From assembly GCA_022559985.1 (NCBI GenBank), contig JAFJTR010000081.1:62001-126000 (forward strand): a stretch of DNA of 64,000 bases, given 5' to 3'. The stretch is from Parastagonospora avenae f. sp. tritici 18332-5. Its lineage: Eukaryota; Ascomycota; Dothideomycetes; Pleosporales; Phaeosphaeriaceae. Each line of letters begins with the position of its first letter. Position 1 is the first letter of the stretch. Both the position numbers and the translations under genes were made by a program. Of this stretch, positions 23,200-35,080 are shown one piece after another. The notes under the pieces are model-generated. The model made no database searches, was not told the origin of the DNA, and saw nothing but the letters and a program-made list of their open reading frames with translations.

Positions 23200-26100
23200 A
23201 TGTTCAAAGGATTTAAATCTCTCCGTAAGCCCTGTCGCACTTTTCAGTATTCATCATTTGACCATTGTACTTTTAGGAAAACATCGGAAAGGGTCAAAGG
23301 ATTCAGACGCCTCATCATCAGACACGTCTCAACGCTCTTCGTTAAACATCCCTGAAGCCTCTACTACATCACCGGCTTCAAATTTTGCACATAGTAGGCA
23401 GAGCTCTCTGTCGGCACAGACACTACCAGGTCAGAGCGCAAGACCAGTATCAGAAGACTTTTCTGCACCTTCGCCCTCACGGCCTGCACCAGCGCCAAGA
23501 CCAGCAACAGAAGCAGTAATTAGTCACCCGATTGTTTCAAACAGTTCTTTACCCTCTGCGCGTGGTACCGAGAATATCCACACTATTCCCCAGCCCGAGC
23601 AGATTGCATCAGTCCCAACGCCAGCACCAAGAACCACTCTACCACCCAAGGTAGAAGCTTCCAGTCAATCTCCAAAGACGCCTACCACGCCTCAACCACA
23701 ATTCTCGGTCCAGTCCAGCATCTCAGTCAACTCTTTGATAACCTCCAATACACCAACGCGCCCAGGCCACATCACAGCGTATAGAAGCGATATGACTTCA
23801 CAACGGGTATCATCCTATGGTGTCATCAATGGACAGAGCGGCACTAATGGAGTGTTGAGCCCTCCCATGTCGCCCAAGGCCGCGTTTCGATCCAAGGGTC
23901 GTCTACCTTCGTTTACATCATCGCGCGCTCCAAGCCACAACCTGAGTACCATGAAGACTGTCAGCAAGCGCGCCAATGGCGGTAGTAGCTACAAGATTGG
24001 TCTCGTCCAAGAGTCAGCCGCTGCTCTCAAGAAGAGAAGCATGGCTGAGCTTGGTGCTGGCGTGTATCAGTCTGTCAGCAACGTTTCTTATGTCAACTTT
24101 CTCGAGTGGATTAGGTCGGAGCGTCTGACTACGCTCCCTCATAAAGGAAGCCGCTGGGACAAAGTCCTCATTCGTAAGCTGTCCAAAGTATATACTGCGT
24201 CTGGACGCACCACTGACTTTTCTTTTAGGTGCTCTATACTTTGCAGAGCAGCTTCACAACTTTGAACAGGCGATCCAGAGCTTTGCGCTCGACAGCAGTG
24301 CGGCTGCCGCGATTGGCTACGGCCACGCGCAGCTTTTGCTCGAGGCAAGTATTCACATGCTCTTGGATTAGCAAGTTGCAAAACCATAGCGGGTCAACTT
24401 TACTAACGAATCTACAGTTGAGTCATGACAACTCCGAGGCCCTTGACAAGGCCTTCTCTGTGTTTTACAAGTTTGCAATGTCGTTTTCATCCGTCCTGCA
24501 CCGCTCCGAATTGCTATCGGCAACTTCAAAGATTCGCGAGCAGCTGTGCATGTTGTACACGGACCTTTTATCGCTTGTGGTTGACGTAGCTGTCAAATTC
24601 TACAAGACTGTGCATGGTAAGTCGAGTAAAATACCCGATAGGTTGAATAAGCGCTGATTATTTAAGGCATGACTGCTGGTTCTGCAAGCCTGGACATTTT
24701 CGAGCTCTTTGGAGAGACCATCGAATCGTTCCGCACACGCCAAAACTCAGTCATCGAGTTGATCTGGGGCTCCCAAATCGAGAACGAGGACTTTGAGGAA
24801 GGCGAGGCATTGGATGTCCAGGTGCTGAGCAGATGGCTGGCACCACAGGATCGTGTCTTGGCTTCGTTGAACCGCGATCACAGCACCTTTGTCGATCAAC
24901 AAGTCGTGAGTATCTCGGCGGCCTCCTCACTTCATTACCCCTACTGATGGCATTCGCAGGAATTCACGTGCCTTTGGTTCCAGAAGCACTTGTCAAAGTT
25001 CTTCCAGAGCCAAAACAACTTTTTCCTAGTCACCGGCGAACCAGGATCTGGCAAGACCACCATTGCAGGGTCGGTCGTTGAACGACTTCAACGACCCATG
25101 AACCGCAAGCAGTATGACACGCTATTTTGCTCTCTTTCTCCAGACATTCCGACCACGGCGACTTCCCTAGCCATTGTCAAGACCCTGTTGTTCCAGCTTT
25201 TGAACCTCCGTGTGGGCAACATGGGACTGTACTATGCCATCTTCCGAGCGTACCACCAGTGTAGGACCACTGGAGACCTCAAGGTTTACGAGGACTACTT
25301 GTGGACTGCTCTAGGTGATGCGCTTGCACACCCAGTCGAGGGAAGCAATGAACTCGCCATAATCGTCGACGGCCTCGACGAGATTGCCGACTCCAAATCG
25401 GCTTCCATTCAGTCCGCGGGTGGAATGAGTCCTGCCACTCTTCTTGAGAAGTTGGTTGCCGTCACCAACCAGGGTCGTGGCGTGAGACTGATCACATTGG
25501 GATCGTCAATCAAGATGCCATTGTCAGCTAAGGGAACACACCATCAAATTACGCGCGAAGACTTGCGCGACGATTTGCATTCGGTCGCGCTTCGGGCCTT
25601 GGTTCACAACCACAACTTTCACAGTCAGCGAGCCTATGATCAAGAGCAGTTCCTTGATCGCATTATCCAGACTGCCAACGGGTCCTTTTTGTACATCATT
25701 CTCGTCTGCCAGATTTTGAATGCCCAAAAGTCGCCCGAGACTGTCACTAAGTTTCTTGACACTGTGGAAAAGCAAAAGCCGTCGATCCAAGAGTTGATCC
25801 TCCAGCTCTTCACGTCGCTAAACTCAACGAGCCAGGCCAAGACTGTGGTGTCTTGGATTCTCGCAGCAGAGCGTCCGCTCACTGTCGACGAAATTCATAC
25901 CCTCTTCACCATTGATGTGCAACGTGGCACCCTCTCAGATACTGGCGTCAAGACCAACGACATTATCAAGTCTCTTGAGCCAATTCTGACAATTCACGAG
26001 CGAATTGTGCGCTTCAAGCATCCCATTGTTCATGCCGCTCTCCATGACTTTGCCGACCAGAACAAGCTCCCGATCCCACTCAAAGAGAGCGAGACCGACT

Positions 26101-29100
26101 TGCTGCTTCGTGTCTTGACTTATGCCAAGTCAGTGCTGCGTGAGAAAGGCGAGCCTACTCTCGACAACTCTGATCCGTCCTTTGGAGACCGCCTGTATCA
26201 CCAGCACCACCTTTTGGAGTACACTGTCCGATACTGGGTACTTCATTTGCAACAATCACCATTGGCACCAAAGACTTCTGGGGATTACAAGCCTTCGTCA
26301 GAGCTCCAAAAAGCTCTACCCGAGTCAACTGTTTTCCCAATCCTGGAGCAGCTTGTTTGGGAGACCCAGCTACCCTTGCCTCAAGCCATTGATCTACACA
26401 AGCTTGTCGGCACAGTGCGCTGCGCGACTTTTGGCGAGAACCACCCAAGTGTACTTCAGACTTTCTTGTCTATTGCGACGAGCTATCTACTCATCTCCAA
26501 CCCTCAAGACTCTGCCAAGTACTTTTACTGGTCTACGACCATTAGCCGCAAGGTTTTGAGTGATATCCACCCATTGACTTTGGAATGTGCAAACCACTAC
26601 CTCAAGATCACCGAGAGTCTGACAACGACAACTCGCACAGAGGTCATGAGCCATCGGGAAACCATCCTCACCGTACTCATTACTGCCTATGAGCGACAGT
26701 ACGGCCCAACTTCTGAATTAGTGATTCATACTCGCAAGCTGCTCGTGGAGCTGTATGCTTCGATCAAGGAAGAGAACAATGCAATGGAGATTTACCGACT
26801 AATCCAAGAGGCAACGGTCCAGCAGTATGGCCGCAACTCGCACCAAGCTCAAGACGTCCAGGGGCATCTCAACGTTGTTCTTGGCAAGGGCAAGGGTGAT
26901 AGAAGCATTGACGGTTACCAAGAGTCGTTCTTCCACGGAGACGAGGAAGAAGACCACAGCGTGGAAGTCTTTGACATTGGTTCGATTGTTGCCTATCTCC
27001 GCCTCGCCGAAACGCACGCCTCCAAGAAGGAGTTTGCGCTTGCTGAGAAAACGTACGTGGAGCTCTGGCAAGAAGTTTCCTCCAAGACCCGCACTGCACG
27101 CTCCCTCGAATGGCATGAGAAGAATATCGAGATTGCGACGGGTTACTCGCAATTCCTAAAATCTCAAAAGAGGTCGTCGGAATCAGCGAGCGTTCTGACA
27201 TCCATTTGGAAACAGTACGAGCACAGCCAATTGTCGTTTGCAGAAAGTATTGTCTCCCGTCTTACCAACGTCGCCAAGGAGATGCGATCCATCGGCATGC
27301 ATACTCAGGCCCTGTCAATCTTCAAGTATGCAAGCTCATACTTTAAGAGCGTACGCCAAGAGGAATCTTCCATTTCCCGCGAAGTTAACCAGCAGCTGTC
27401 CGAGACGTCAACTGAGCTCGTGAAGCAGAGTTTGAATTCTTCCAACAGTGTCACTGAGACGACAACCACTGTTTCAGAGTCTGTGTTCCAAGATGTTTTC
27501 TTCTCCATTATCCACTCGTCCAAGACGATTGAATCGAGCACCATTGCTCTTGCAAAGAAGCTCACTGCGCAATACATGGCAAAGAGGAACTACACGGCAG
27601 CCATCAACGTCATTACTGCGACTCTGCAGCGAACTTGGTCTTCCTTTTTGGCAAACTCCATCCACGATGTTACCATGACATCGACCTTTACGCAGGAATC
27701 CATTGAGCTGGTTGAGCAGCTTGCCGAGTGCTACCTCCAGACTAGGCAACTTGAGAAAGTCGAGGACACATATAACCGCTTCTTCCGCGCCGTGCTGGTC
27801 GCACAAAAGGTTGACCAGACCGTTTTCGACAAATCAAAAACCTTGCTCATCACCTTTTATGACAAGCATGGATATTCGGACAAGGCCATTAGCATCTACC
27901 AAGAGATGCTAGTGTACTGCCGCAACAGAGTTGGTCCCGCTCACGAACTCACCATCCAAACGTTGTACACGTTGGCGACGCGCTGCCAAAAGCACCCGCG
28001 AAACCACCCATACTGGATTGACTACTACCTGCAGATAATCACCAGCCTGAACAAGGACTCTGATGTTTGCCATCCAGCTGCTCTAGATGCCATTACCGTG
28101 GTGACTACTACCTACTGGGAAGATCGCCGTTACGCGGAGGCTGTGAGCATTTACCGCGTTTTGTGGAAGACGTTTACCACCAAGACCAAAGAGCACAAGG
28201 TTTTCGCCGACGTCAAGTTTGTGCAAACGCTATACGAGCGCTTCTACCAGTGTCTAGAAGAAACCAAGGCTAGCTGGTCAGAGCTGTACCAGGTCACCAA
28301 CGAGTACCGCGAGACTGTCAAGGCCATATTTGGCTCAGAGTCTACCATTGCTGTTGAAGCTACTCTTTCGCTCGCGCAGGTTGCCCAGCGTAGTGAGGAG
28401 CATGCTTCGCAGGCAATTGCTCTCTACGAGGATGTGTCGAGCAGGTCCAAGACTGTCACCACTCGCACAAGCGCCAGCGACATCAACCAGGCCTTGTCAT
28501 CGCTATACGTCAAGCAAATTCAATCTGCATCTTCAAGTAACATGAAGGCTGAAACTGTTCAGCGTGCTCTGACAATGTCCGAGTCTCAGTTGCAAGAGTC
28601 CACACGTGCTCATGGATACTCGCACGAGTCTTCTCTCACTCACTTGCGCGAGCTCTCGACGCTCTACAGCCGTCAGCAAAAGACTGATCTTGCAGTCAAG
28701 CAGCTCAGCACTGCTGTTTCGCAAATCATAAGCAAGGAAACTTCGAGCCAGAAGCAGATTGAGAGTGCAGAGTCCATTGCCTCTACCTTCCGCTCAATCG
28801 ATCAGACCAGTACCGCTGAGAGCCTTGTCCAGGAACTGCACCGCCAGATTTGTGCCAAAGATACTCGCTATGCGTCTAAGTGGTCTTTCGATTTGACCAA
28901 GAGCACACGTTCATCTCTTGCATTCCTTGCAGCTCTCCAGTACAACCTGCGCAAGGATCTGACCATTACTTTTCCCGAGATCATGGCAGATCTGACACTC
29001 GAGTACATATACTTTGAGCAGTTCCACCACACCTTGGAGAATAATGAGAGCTTGACCAACATTCTCTTGGCTGCAGCACCTCTCCGCTGGTTCCTTCGCC

Positions 29101-30410
29101 GCAATCATCAACATGACATGATTACAGTCGTCGAGGACCAGGCCGTTGGTCTATTTGTCAAGCGCGATGCCCAGGACCTAAACACTCAAAGCAAAGAGTC
29201 TCCTCGGATCTTCATCATTGGCATCATGGATCACTTGGGCAATGGACGCAACAAGAACTTCAACCGCAGCGTCATCCTGGCTTCAAACGACAGCGTCAGC
29301 AAGCTCGTCAAGGCCAAGAAGTTCCCTGAGGCATACGATATTGCCAACTTGGGCTTCTTGTACGCCAGCAAGCACGACGGATACAATGGTCCTCGTGCAA
29401 TTAGCATGGGCTTCAAACTTGCCTCGCTACTCGTTGGCGACCGAGGAGGCCAAAAGTGCCCCGATGCTGCTCTGCGCAAGAAGATGCTCGAGCTCAGCAA
29501 CAAGATTGTCAAGCGCATCTTGGAGATCTGCAAGAACCTCAACATCAATTTTGCCCAGGTGCAGCTATACGAGCTGTCTCATCTCAGCGTGCTCCTCGGC
29601 GAGCAGCAAGACTACGAGACGCTCGAGTGGCTCCTTACCACTCTGTGGAATACCCGCGACGCGCAGCGCACGTGGCCCGCAACAATTCTTCTCAACCTTG
29701 GCCGCCGCCTCATTTGTGCTCGCTACCTCGCGAACCGCCCCGTCAAAGCCATTCGTCTGGCCGAAGACATTGCGTACAACATGCGTCGCGCCCACGGGCC
29801 CCGCGCACCCGTTACCATCGAGACGTACGAGCTGCTCGCAGAGCTTTACACCTCGACGGCGCTCACATACCAAAAGGACGCGAAGACAGCAAGTCTTGCG
29901 TCCGAGTTCTTCAAGAAGGCTGTTGGCGTGCACGAGGATATCTTGCGCCTTGTCGTCAACCACCAGGGTGGCAGCGAAGATGAATCGGATGACGAGCTTG
30001 ACACTACTGCTGCGCTGTTGGCTAAGGAGGGCGTCAAGGTGAAGCGTCCCGACGGACAAAACGTACCTGCGCTCGACGCTGCGCAGATTGATAGGTCCGC
30101 GCTTGCGCTCAAGCACCTCCATTTGTTGAAGATGGCGTACCAGCGTCTTGGTGGGTGGCCCAAGTCGTACTCCGAATACGAGCACCTGAATGCGCAGCTG
30201 TTCCGCGTGTTTGGCGCAGAAAGCGGCTGGAAGGGCGTTCAGGGTACGGAGAAGTGGGATGCCAAGGGCTTTGGCCACGGAAAGGCGGAGAGCCAGGATG
30301 GTGCTTTCAATGGTCTGGATGATTGGAGCTTTGGTAGTGAGGAGGTGATTTTGGATGCGCAGAAGCATCAGGGCGGACATGGCGGGATGATGATGGTTCA
30401 GGGCCAGTAG
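23200..30410 (+). CDS. NACHT-TPR STAND NTPase, 2308 residues
   Basis: Six exons: 23200-23224, 23277-24173, 24229-24344, 24418-24616, 24667-24905 and 24960-30410. The start gives MFKGFKSLRKHRKGSKD after a 52-nt intron. Intron 3 uses a GC donor (GCAAGT) and must be removed because the unspliced frame stops. Residues about 10-300 are Ser/Pro/Thr-rich. About 330-490 form a helical domain (NFLEWIRSERL..., IREQLCMLYTDLLSLVVDVAVKFYK) typical of the N-termini of fungal NACHT proteins. The NTPase has a P-loop GEPGSGKTT (residues 518-526) and Walker B LAIIVDGLDEI (about 623-633). The remaining 1500 residues are helical repeats of TPR type (for example DKAISIYQEMLVYCRNRVGPAHE and AEAVSIYRVLWKTF). STAND NTPases with C-terminal repeats act as NLR-like signalling switches; in fungi some trigger cell death. 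No recognisable killer domain precedes the NACHT, so its output is unknown. The minus-strand 360-codon ORF at the 3' end is a shadow. Confidence 0.9.
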
Positions 30411-30696
30411 AGTGGTAGGAGATGATTTGATACCGACGTAATTATGTATTTGTTTGGCTCTTTTAGGTATCTTTTTTGGTAATATGTTGTATGAGTTCCG
30501 AAATCGCGCTGTGTGTCTGTTTGTGAATTTTTGATACTTCAACCATGGTTCACGATAGCTTAGCCAGGACCCTTTTCCACAAACCATTTCAAACTTTTTA
30601 CCCAGAAGACACTTCGACACTCCTTGACTTCTCCGTTTCACAAGCAAAGACGTTTACATATCTTCGCGCACCTTGCAACTATCCACAATTTTCATC

Positions 30697-31305
30697 ATGG
30701 CATCAGGCTCATCAAAGCACCTGCCTCTCACCTCGTGTCCCGTCACAGTTTCACCACTGCGCTTGCTCTGCGTTCTCGTCGCATACGAGAAACACGCGCC
30801 CAAGACATGGCACATGCCTTGGATGTCTCTTAAGCAATCTAGCATCGACAAAGGCGAGACTATCAAGGCTTGTAACGCAAGGGGCTTCATCCGTGACCAA
30901 AGGCTACAGCCACACAGGCTAAGCACAATTCCTCTCCTAGACGAAAGGGTCTTTCCGCAATGCAAAAGTGTGTGTAGGGCAGGAAACAACGAGAAAATGT
31001 ATCCACAGCACGGAGATTTGAAAAGCGCGATGTTCAAGCGTTGCCGGCATGCTGGGGAAGGCGTGCTTCGCAAGCAGAGAGCTGAACTTGTAAGGAAAGG
31101 TGGTTACAGTGGGAGAAAAGCAATCGATGTGGAGGAGGTTGAAGAGACTGAAATTGGGAAATCGAATGAGGTCCAGGCCGAGGCTTCTTTGGACGGAAAG
31201 TTGGTGGAAAAGATGAAGGCTGAATTACAGCAGGCTGAAGAAAAACGGAAAGCAGCACGGGAAGCGAGGAGAGCGAACAGACAGAAGAGGGAACTATCCC
31301 CTTAG
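30697..31305 (+). CDS. Uncharacterised small ORF with charged C-terminus
   Basis: Single open frame of 202 residues from the first in-frame ATG. I do not recognise it. The C-terminal 90 residues look coding: a Lys/Arg/Glu-rich helical segment with VEKMKAELQQAEEKRKAAREA and a basic tail ending KRELSP, probably a coiled coil. The N-terminal half is Cys/His/Pro-rich and less convincing; an intron or a later start (for example the Met in SAMFKRCRH) is possible. It lies 290 bases downstream of the NACHT-TPR gene on the same strand and could partly be its 3' UTR. Confidence 0.4.
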   Translation: MASGSSKHLPLTSCPVTVSPLRLLCVLVAYEKHAPKTWHMPWMSLKQSSIDKGETIKACNARGFIRDQRLQPHRLSTIPLLDERVFPQCKSVCRAGNNEKMYPQHGDLKSAMFKRCRHAGEGVLRKQRAELVRKGGYSGRKAIDVEEVEETEIGKSNEVQAEASLDGKLVEKMKAELQQAEEKRKAAREARRANRQKRELSP

Positions 31306-31888
31306 TCTTGTACCGTGATGGCACAAGAAGGCGCAGGCTGAATGACTACGCCTCTACTTCGCCCAGGTTGGTGTTGTGGTGGAGGACCGTGGACGGCGAC
31401 ACATTTTGGGCGTGCACACCGGCACGTGCACACGCGTTCTGACTCCACCCACGCTGAGAAACATACACCGGCAAGCCAGATTCGCTGCTAGATCTGACGG
31501 CTGTATGTCGGTCGCTCCTGACCTCGAGCGCTTCCATCACCCCGCGGCATTTTAGTGCTCAATGGACGCGTCTAGTCGGGTGAATCCACGGCTAAATGGC
31601 GACACCAACATTCTAGAGTAGGAGCAGATGTCCACACTCTACACCTGACGGCTCAGTACCGTTAGGAACCGCTCTTCAGCACGACTATGACCGTCTTGGA
31701 CAGCATGTCATGTGCTTGGCTTCTGGAACGTCGTGCCGGTGGGTAATCGGCTTGCAAGTCCGTCTCGCGGGGGCGGTCGTACCCCTCCAGCCATAAAAGC
31801 ATTCGCGATGCCTTGAATATATGACTCGGTCCTTTTTCACCACCTACATTCTAGAATAATCAATCGCAAAAGTTGAACAGCAAACACA
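31306..31888. other. Intergenic region upstream of the GH43 gene
   Basis: About 580 bases with no supported gene. The right end carries the promoter-like elements described separately. Confidence 0.45.
31767..31799 (+). promoter_or_regulatory. Possible CreA-type sites and TATA-like element before GH43
   Basis: GCGGGG at 31767-31772 and CTCCAG (CTGGAG on the other strand) at 31785-31790 fit the carbon-catabolite repressor consensus SYGGRG. CATAAAAG at 31792-31799 is TATA-like and lies about 95 bases before the ATG. SYGGRG is common by chance, so this is only suggestive for a sugar-utilisation gene. Confidence 0.3.
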
Positions 31889-32869
31889 ATGGCGGACAAA
31901 GAACCCATTGTCACACATGTCTTTACTGCCGACCCGTCGGCCCACGTCTTCAACGGCAAGCTCTACATTTACCCCTCCCACGACCGCGAGACCGACATTG
32001 CAAACAACGACAATGGCGACCAATACGACATGGTTGACTACCACGTCTTCAGCATGGAAGAAGTAGGCGGACCAGTCACCGACCATGGCGTAGCCCTCAA
32101 GCAAGAAGACGTCCCTTGGGTATCAAAACAACTCTGGGCGCCCGACGCAGCGACCAAGAATGGCAAATACTACCTCTACTTCCCCGCGAGGGACAAGGAC
32201 GGTATCTTCAGGGTCGGCGTCGCGGTGGGCGATAAGCCCGAAGGTCCATTCAAGCCAGAGCCCGAGTGCATCAAGGGCAGTTTCAGCATCGACCCCGCGA
32301 GTTTCGTCGACGATGACGGCGAGGCGTATTTGTACTTTGGCGGCATCTGGGGCGGACAGCTGCAGTGCTGGACAAAGGGCGAGTTCGACCGCGACGCCTA
32401 TTCAAACATGGAGGCGACAGAGGGCGATGCGCTGTCTGCCAAGGTCGCGAAGCTCAGCGACAACATGACGCAGTTTGCATCGGAAGTCAAGGATGTGGTC
32501 ATTCTCGATGAGACTGGTGCGCCCATCAAGGCTGCGGATCATGATAGGCGGTTCTTCGAGGCGGCGTGGATGCACAAGTACAAGGGCAAGTACTACTTTT
32601 CGTACAGCACGGGCGACACACACTACCTGTGCTATGCGATTGGTGACAACCCATATGGTCCATTCACATATGGCGGACGGATATTTGAGCCTGTCATTGG
32701 ATGGACGACGCATCACTCTATTGCAGAGTTCAAGGGCAAGTGGTACCTCTTCTACCATGACTCGTCGCTGTCCAAGGGTGTGAACCACTTGCGTTGCGTC
32801 AAGATTAGGGAGATTGTGTATGACGAGGCGGGCAAGATTAAGTTGGCTGAAGAGCAGCCCAAAATCTAG
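31889..32869 (+). CDS. Glycoside hydrolase family 43 enzyme, cytosolic
   Basis: Single exon, 326 residues. The five-bladed beta-propeller of GH43 is recognisable, with its three acidic residues in order: base Asp15 in HVFTADPSAHVFNGK, the pKa-tuning Asp135 in FSIDPASFVDDDGEAYLYFGG, and the acid Glu224 in RRFFEAAWMHKYKGKYYFSYS. WAPDAATKNGKYYLYFPA is the usual second-blade sequence. The family contains alpha-L-arabinofuranosidases and beta-xylosidases acting on hemicellulose fragments by inversion. There is no signal peptide: the protein starts MADKEPIVTH, so it probably acts inside the cell on imported oligosaccharides. The start is the first ATG and removes nothing from the fold. Exact specificity cannot be told. 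Confidence 0.92.
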   Translation: MADKEPIVTHVFTADPSAHVFNGKLYIYPSHDRETDIANNDNGDQYDMVDYHVFSMEEVGGPVTDHGVALKQEDVPWVSKQLWAPDAATKNGKYYLYFPARDKDGIFRVGVAVGDKPEGPFKPEPECIKGSFSIDPASFVDDDGEAYLYFGGIWGGQLQCWTKGEFDRDAYSNMEATEGDALSAKVAKLSDNMTQFASEVKDVVILDETGAPIKAADHDRRFFEAAWMHKYKGKYYFSYSTGDTHYLCYAIGDNPYGPFTYGGRIFEPVIGWTTHHSIAEFKGKWYLFYHDSSLSKGVNHLRCVKIREIVYDEAGKIKLAEEQPKI

Positions 32870-32928
32870 ATATCATTTCCCGCACATGTATATAGAAAAC
32901 AAGCACAATCTACATCCAGCACTCCGAC

Positions 32929-34042
32929 CTAAAACCCAGGTATATACCTATGCCCATCCGTGACCTCCGTGACCTCCACCCTATCCCCAACTTTGATCTT
33001 CCCTCCCTCCCGCGGCACACACAACATCCCAAAACACGGCTTATACTTGATCCCCTCATCCACCCTGCGATACTTGACAAGCGTCTCCCACGGCTCCTTC
33101 TTATCCTCCTCTGCCGTCTCCGGGTTAACATTCGGCACCCTACACCTTGCACACCTCTGCGTGACATCAAACATCAACGGCGCACCGCCGTGTTTCCCCT
33201 TCGGACTAACCTTCACCGTCTTCCACCGATCCTCGTCCCATGGCGCTGCTGCGTCTCCGCTGACGAGTATGTTGGGCCGGAAACGGCGGACGTCAATTTC
33301 ACTGTCCAGGCGCGTGTTTAATTCGCGGAGAGAGGACGCGGAGCCGATGAGCAGGGGCATCATGTCGGGGAAACATGTACTTGCTTCTCGACCGAGGAGG
33401 TGTGGAGCGCCGTTTGAGCCGAGTGGTCGGGGAGAGTCGAATTGGGAGGCTTTGTACACGAGTCTCACCTCCTGCCCGAAGAAGGCGTTAAAGGGCTCAG
33501 TCAACTTGCTCGAATAGACCCGGGCAGGTGTTGTGACGCTCCATATCTTTGCGTCGTGTTTCTCAGTATTGCTGTTGAGCCATTCCTCGGTTGGGTGTGC
33601 GGGGATGGCGAATTCGAGCTTTTCGTCGATGGAATTGGGGGCCGGTGCGGTCACGGTCAACGTGTCGGCCGAGGCGTCGTAGGTGGGTCGGATGAGGGTC
33701 ATGCGGGCGTTGTTGCGAATCGTTAGGAATTCGAGGGAGGGATGAGATACCCACATCCATTGGCGGTCTGGTCAATATCAGCATGTACACTTGAAGGCTT
33801 TGTAACAGTGCTATACCGAGATCAAGACCGGTAGGCAAAAGCTTTGCCGATTGCACTGAGATGCCGTGACATGATTTGATCGGGTGGATGTAGAGCGCTG
33901 TAACTTCTGTGGGCTCCGGAAGTGTGCCGGCTGTCCTTTGTGGCTTTCGGATTTTGGTAAAGTAGAGGTATGTGAGGATAGGGACGAGGAAGGCGGACGC
34001 GATGATTGCTCCTTGCGTGGTGTTCGAGACTGGAGGTGCCAT
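32929..34042 (-). CDS. MOSC-domain protein with N-terminal membrane anchor (mARC/YcbX-like)
   Basis: Two exons on the minus strand, 34042-33817 and 33767-32929, with a 49-nt GT-AG intron; 354 residues. A hydrophobic segment near residues 11-28 (GAIIASAFLVPILTYLYF) is followed by basic KIRKPQR, fitting an N-terminal anchor. The MOSC N-terminal barrel starts at EVTALYIHPIKSCHG and continues DRQWMWVSHP. The MOSC domain proper includes RFRPNILVSGD, a cysteine-rich RCARCRVPNVNPETA, and GMLCVPREGGKIKVGDRVEV at the C-terminus. Proteins of this kind bind molybdenum cofactor through a cysteine and, in animals, reduce N-hydroxylated compounds on the mitochondrial outer membrane. Whether this one is at mitochondria is inference from the anchor. 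The start was chosen so that the anchor is at the N-terminus. Confidence 0.88.
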
Positions 34043-35080
34043 GGTGATAGCACTCCAGTTGGTAGGAGAACCAAGAAGTGCAATTGCGAAGTGCAACGAT
34101 GATTGCTTGCTTCTGATCACAAGTTTGGTAGCTGTCGGTCGATATCACAAGGAAACTCCAATTCCGCCCTCTTATCTCTTGTATCCGCAGCTAATCCAGG
34201 TGGATCCAAAGGGCGTGTATCGACAACCTGTAAGTCCAGACCTCCAATGTATGCACGCCTTCAAACCAACCCACCGTCTCGAGTCGTGCATGCGATATTC
34301 ATCATCAGACGTTCTAGCTCAAAAGTGTGACGCAACGCGGGGAAATTCCGAAAACATCATGTTAGCGCCAGCCATCCCACCTCCGCGGCCCAGATCGCCC
34401 AAAAAGCGTCAAACCTACATCTGCAGCCATCATTGGCTGCCCTCCTTTCCAAGCGAGATGAAGACGTGTTTGATGCGAACTGCACGCGACATGGGAGCCT
34501 GCGTGATCGTCTGGGGTGGCACGGCTCCACAACTCGGGTCAACAGCGACCGCTTCACACATTGCCAAAGCAGAACGCTCTTAGGAGACTTTGATGTTGAA
34601 TATTGCATCTATGGGGTAACTCTCTTTCATTACGTCAAAGATATCCAGCCACACATTCGACGCGCTGTTTCGCACAAAAAAATAGGGGGTATTAGGTTGG
34701 TTGGTTGGGTTGGCCGAAACGAGAGGAGCCCCAAATCCAGAAGACTGATTCAATCTTCGACCGTAAAATAACAAAGACAAAAACACGCTGCATTATTGGG
34801 TATACTCTTCTTCCGATTCCATTTCCCAAAGCCAGGCTCGATAGAACAAATATGCGACAAAGAAGACGAAGGAAATGTTGGTGGTATAATTGTGTAGGGC
34901 TCCGTTGAGGTGGCGTGTAGCTCGCATGGGGATGCGAGGTTCGGAGTCACTTTTCACAGTGAGGTTTTTGATTTGTTTGTAAGGAGAGTGGATGTACGGT
35001 GCAGGCCAGCCGGCGTAGATCAAAGTGAGTGGGCATGAGTATCAGTGAAGAAGCCATGCTCTGATGACGAGGCGAGAGCG
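34043..35080. other. Intergenic region between MOSC and C2H2 genes
   Basis: About 1.0 kb holding the MOSC promoter and the 3' UTR of the zinc-finger gene. A short GGTT repetition (about 34697-34713) is the only low-complexity feature. ORFs are short and motif-free. Confidence 0.4.

Noticed and set aside
29565..30647. 360-codon minus-strand ORF at the 3' end of the NACHT-TPR gene
   Set aside because: Antisense to a long intact exon. No family motif, and the composition mirrors the sense codons.
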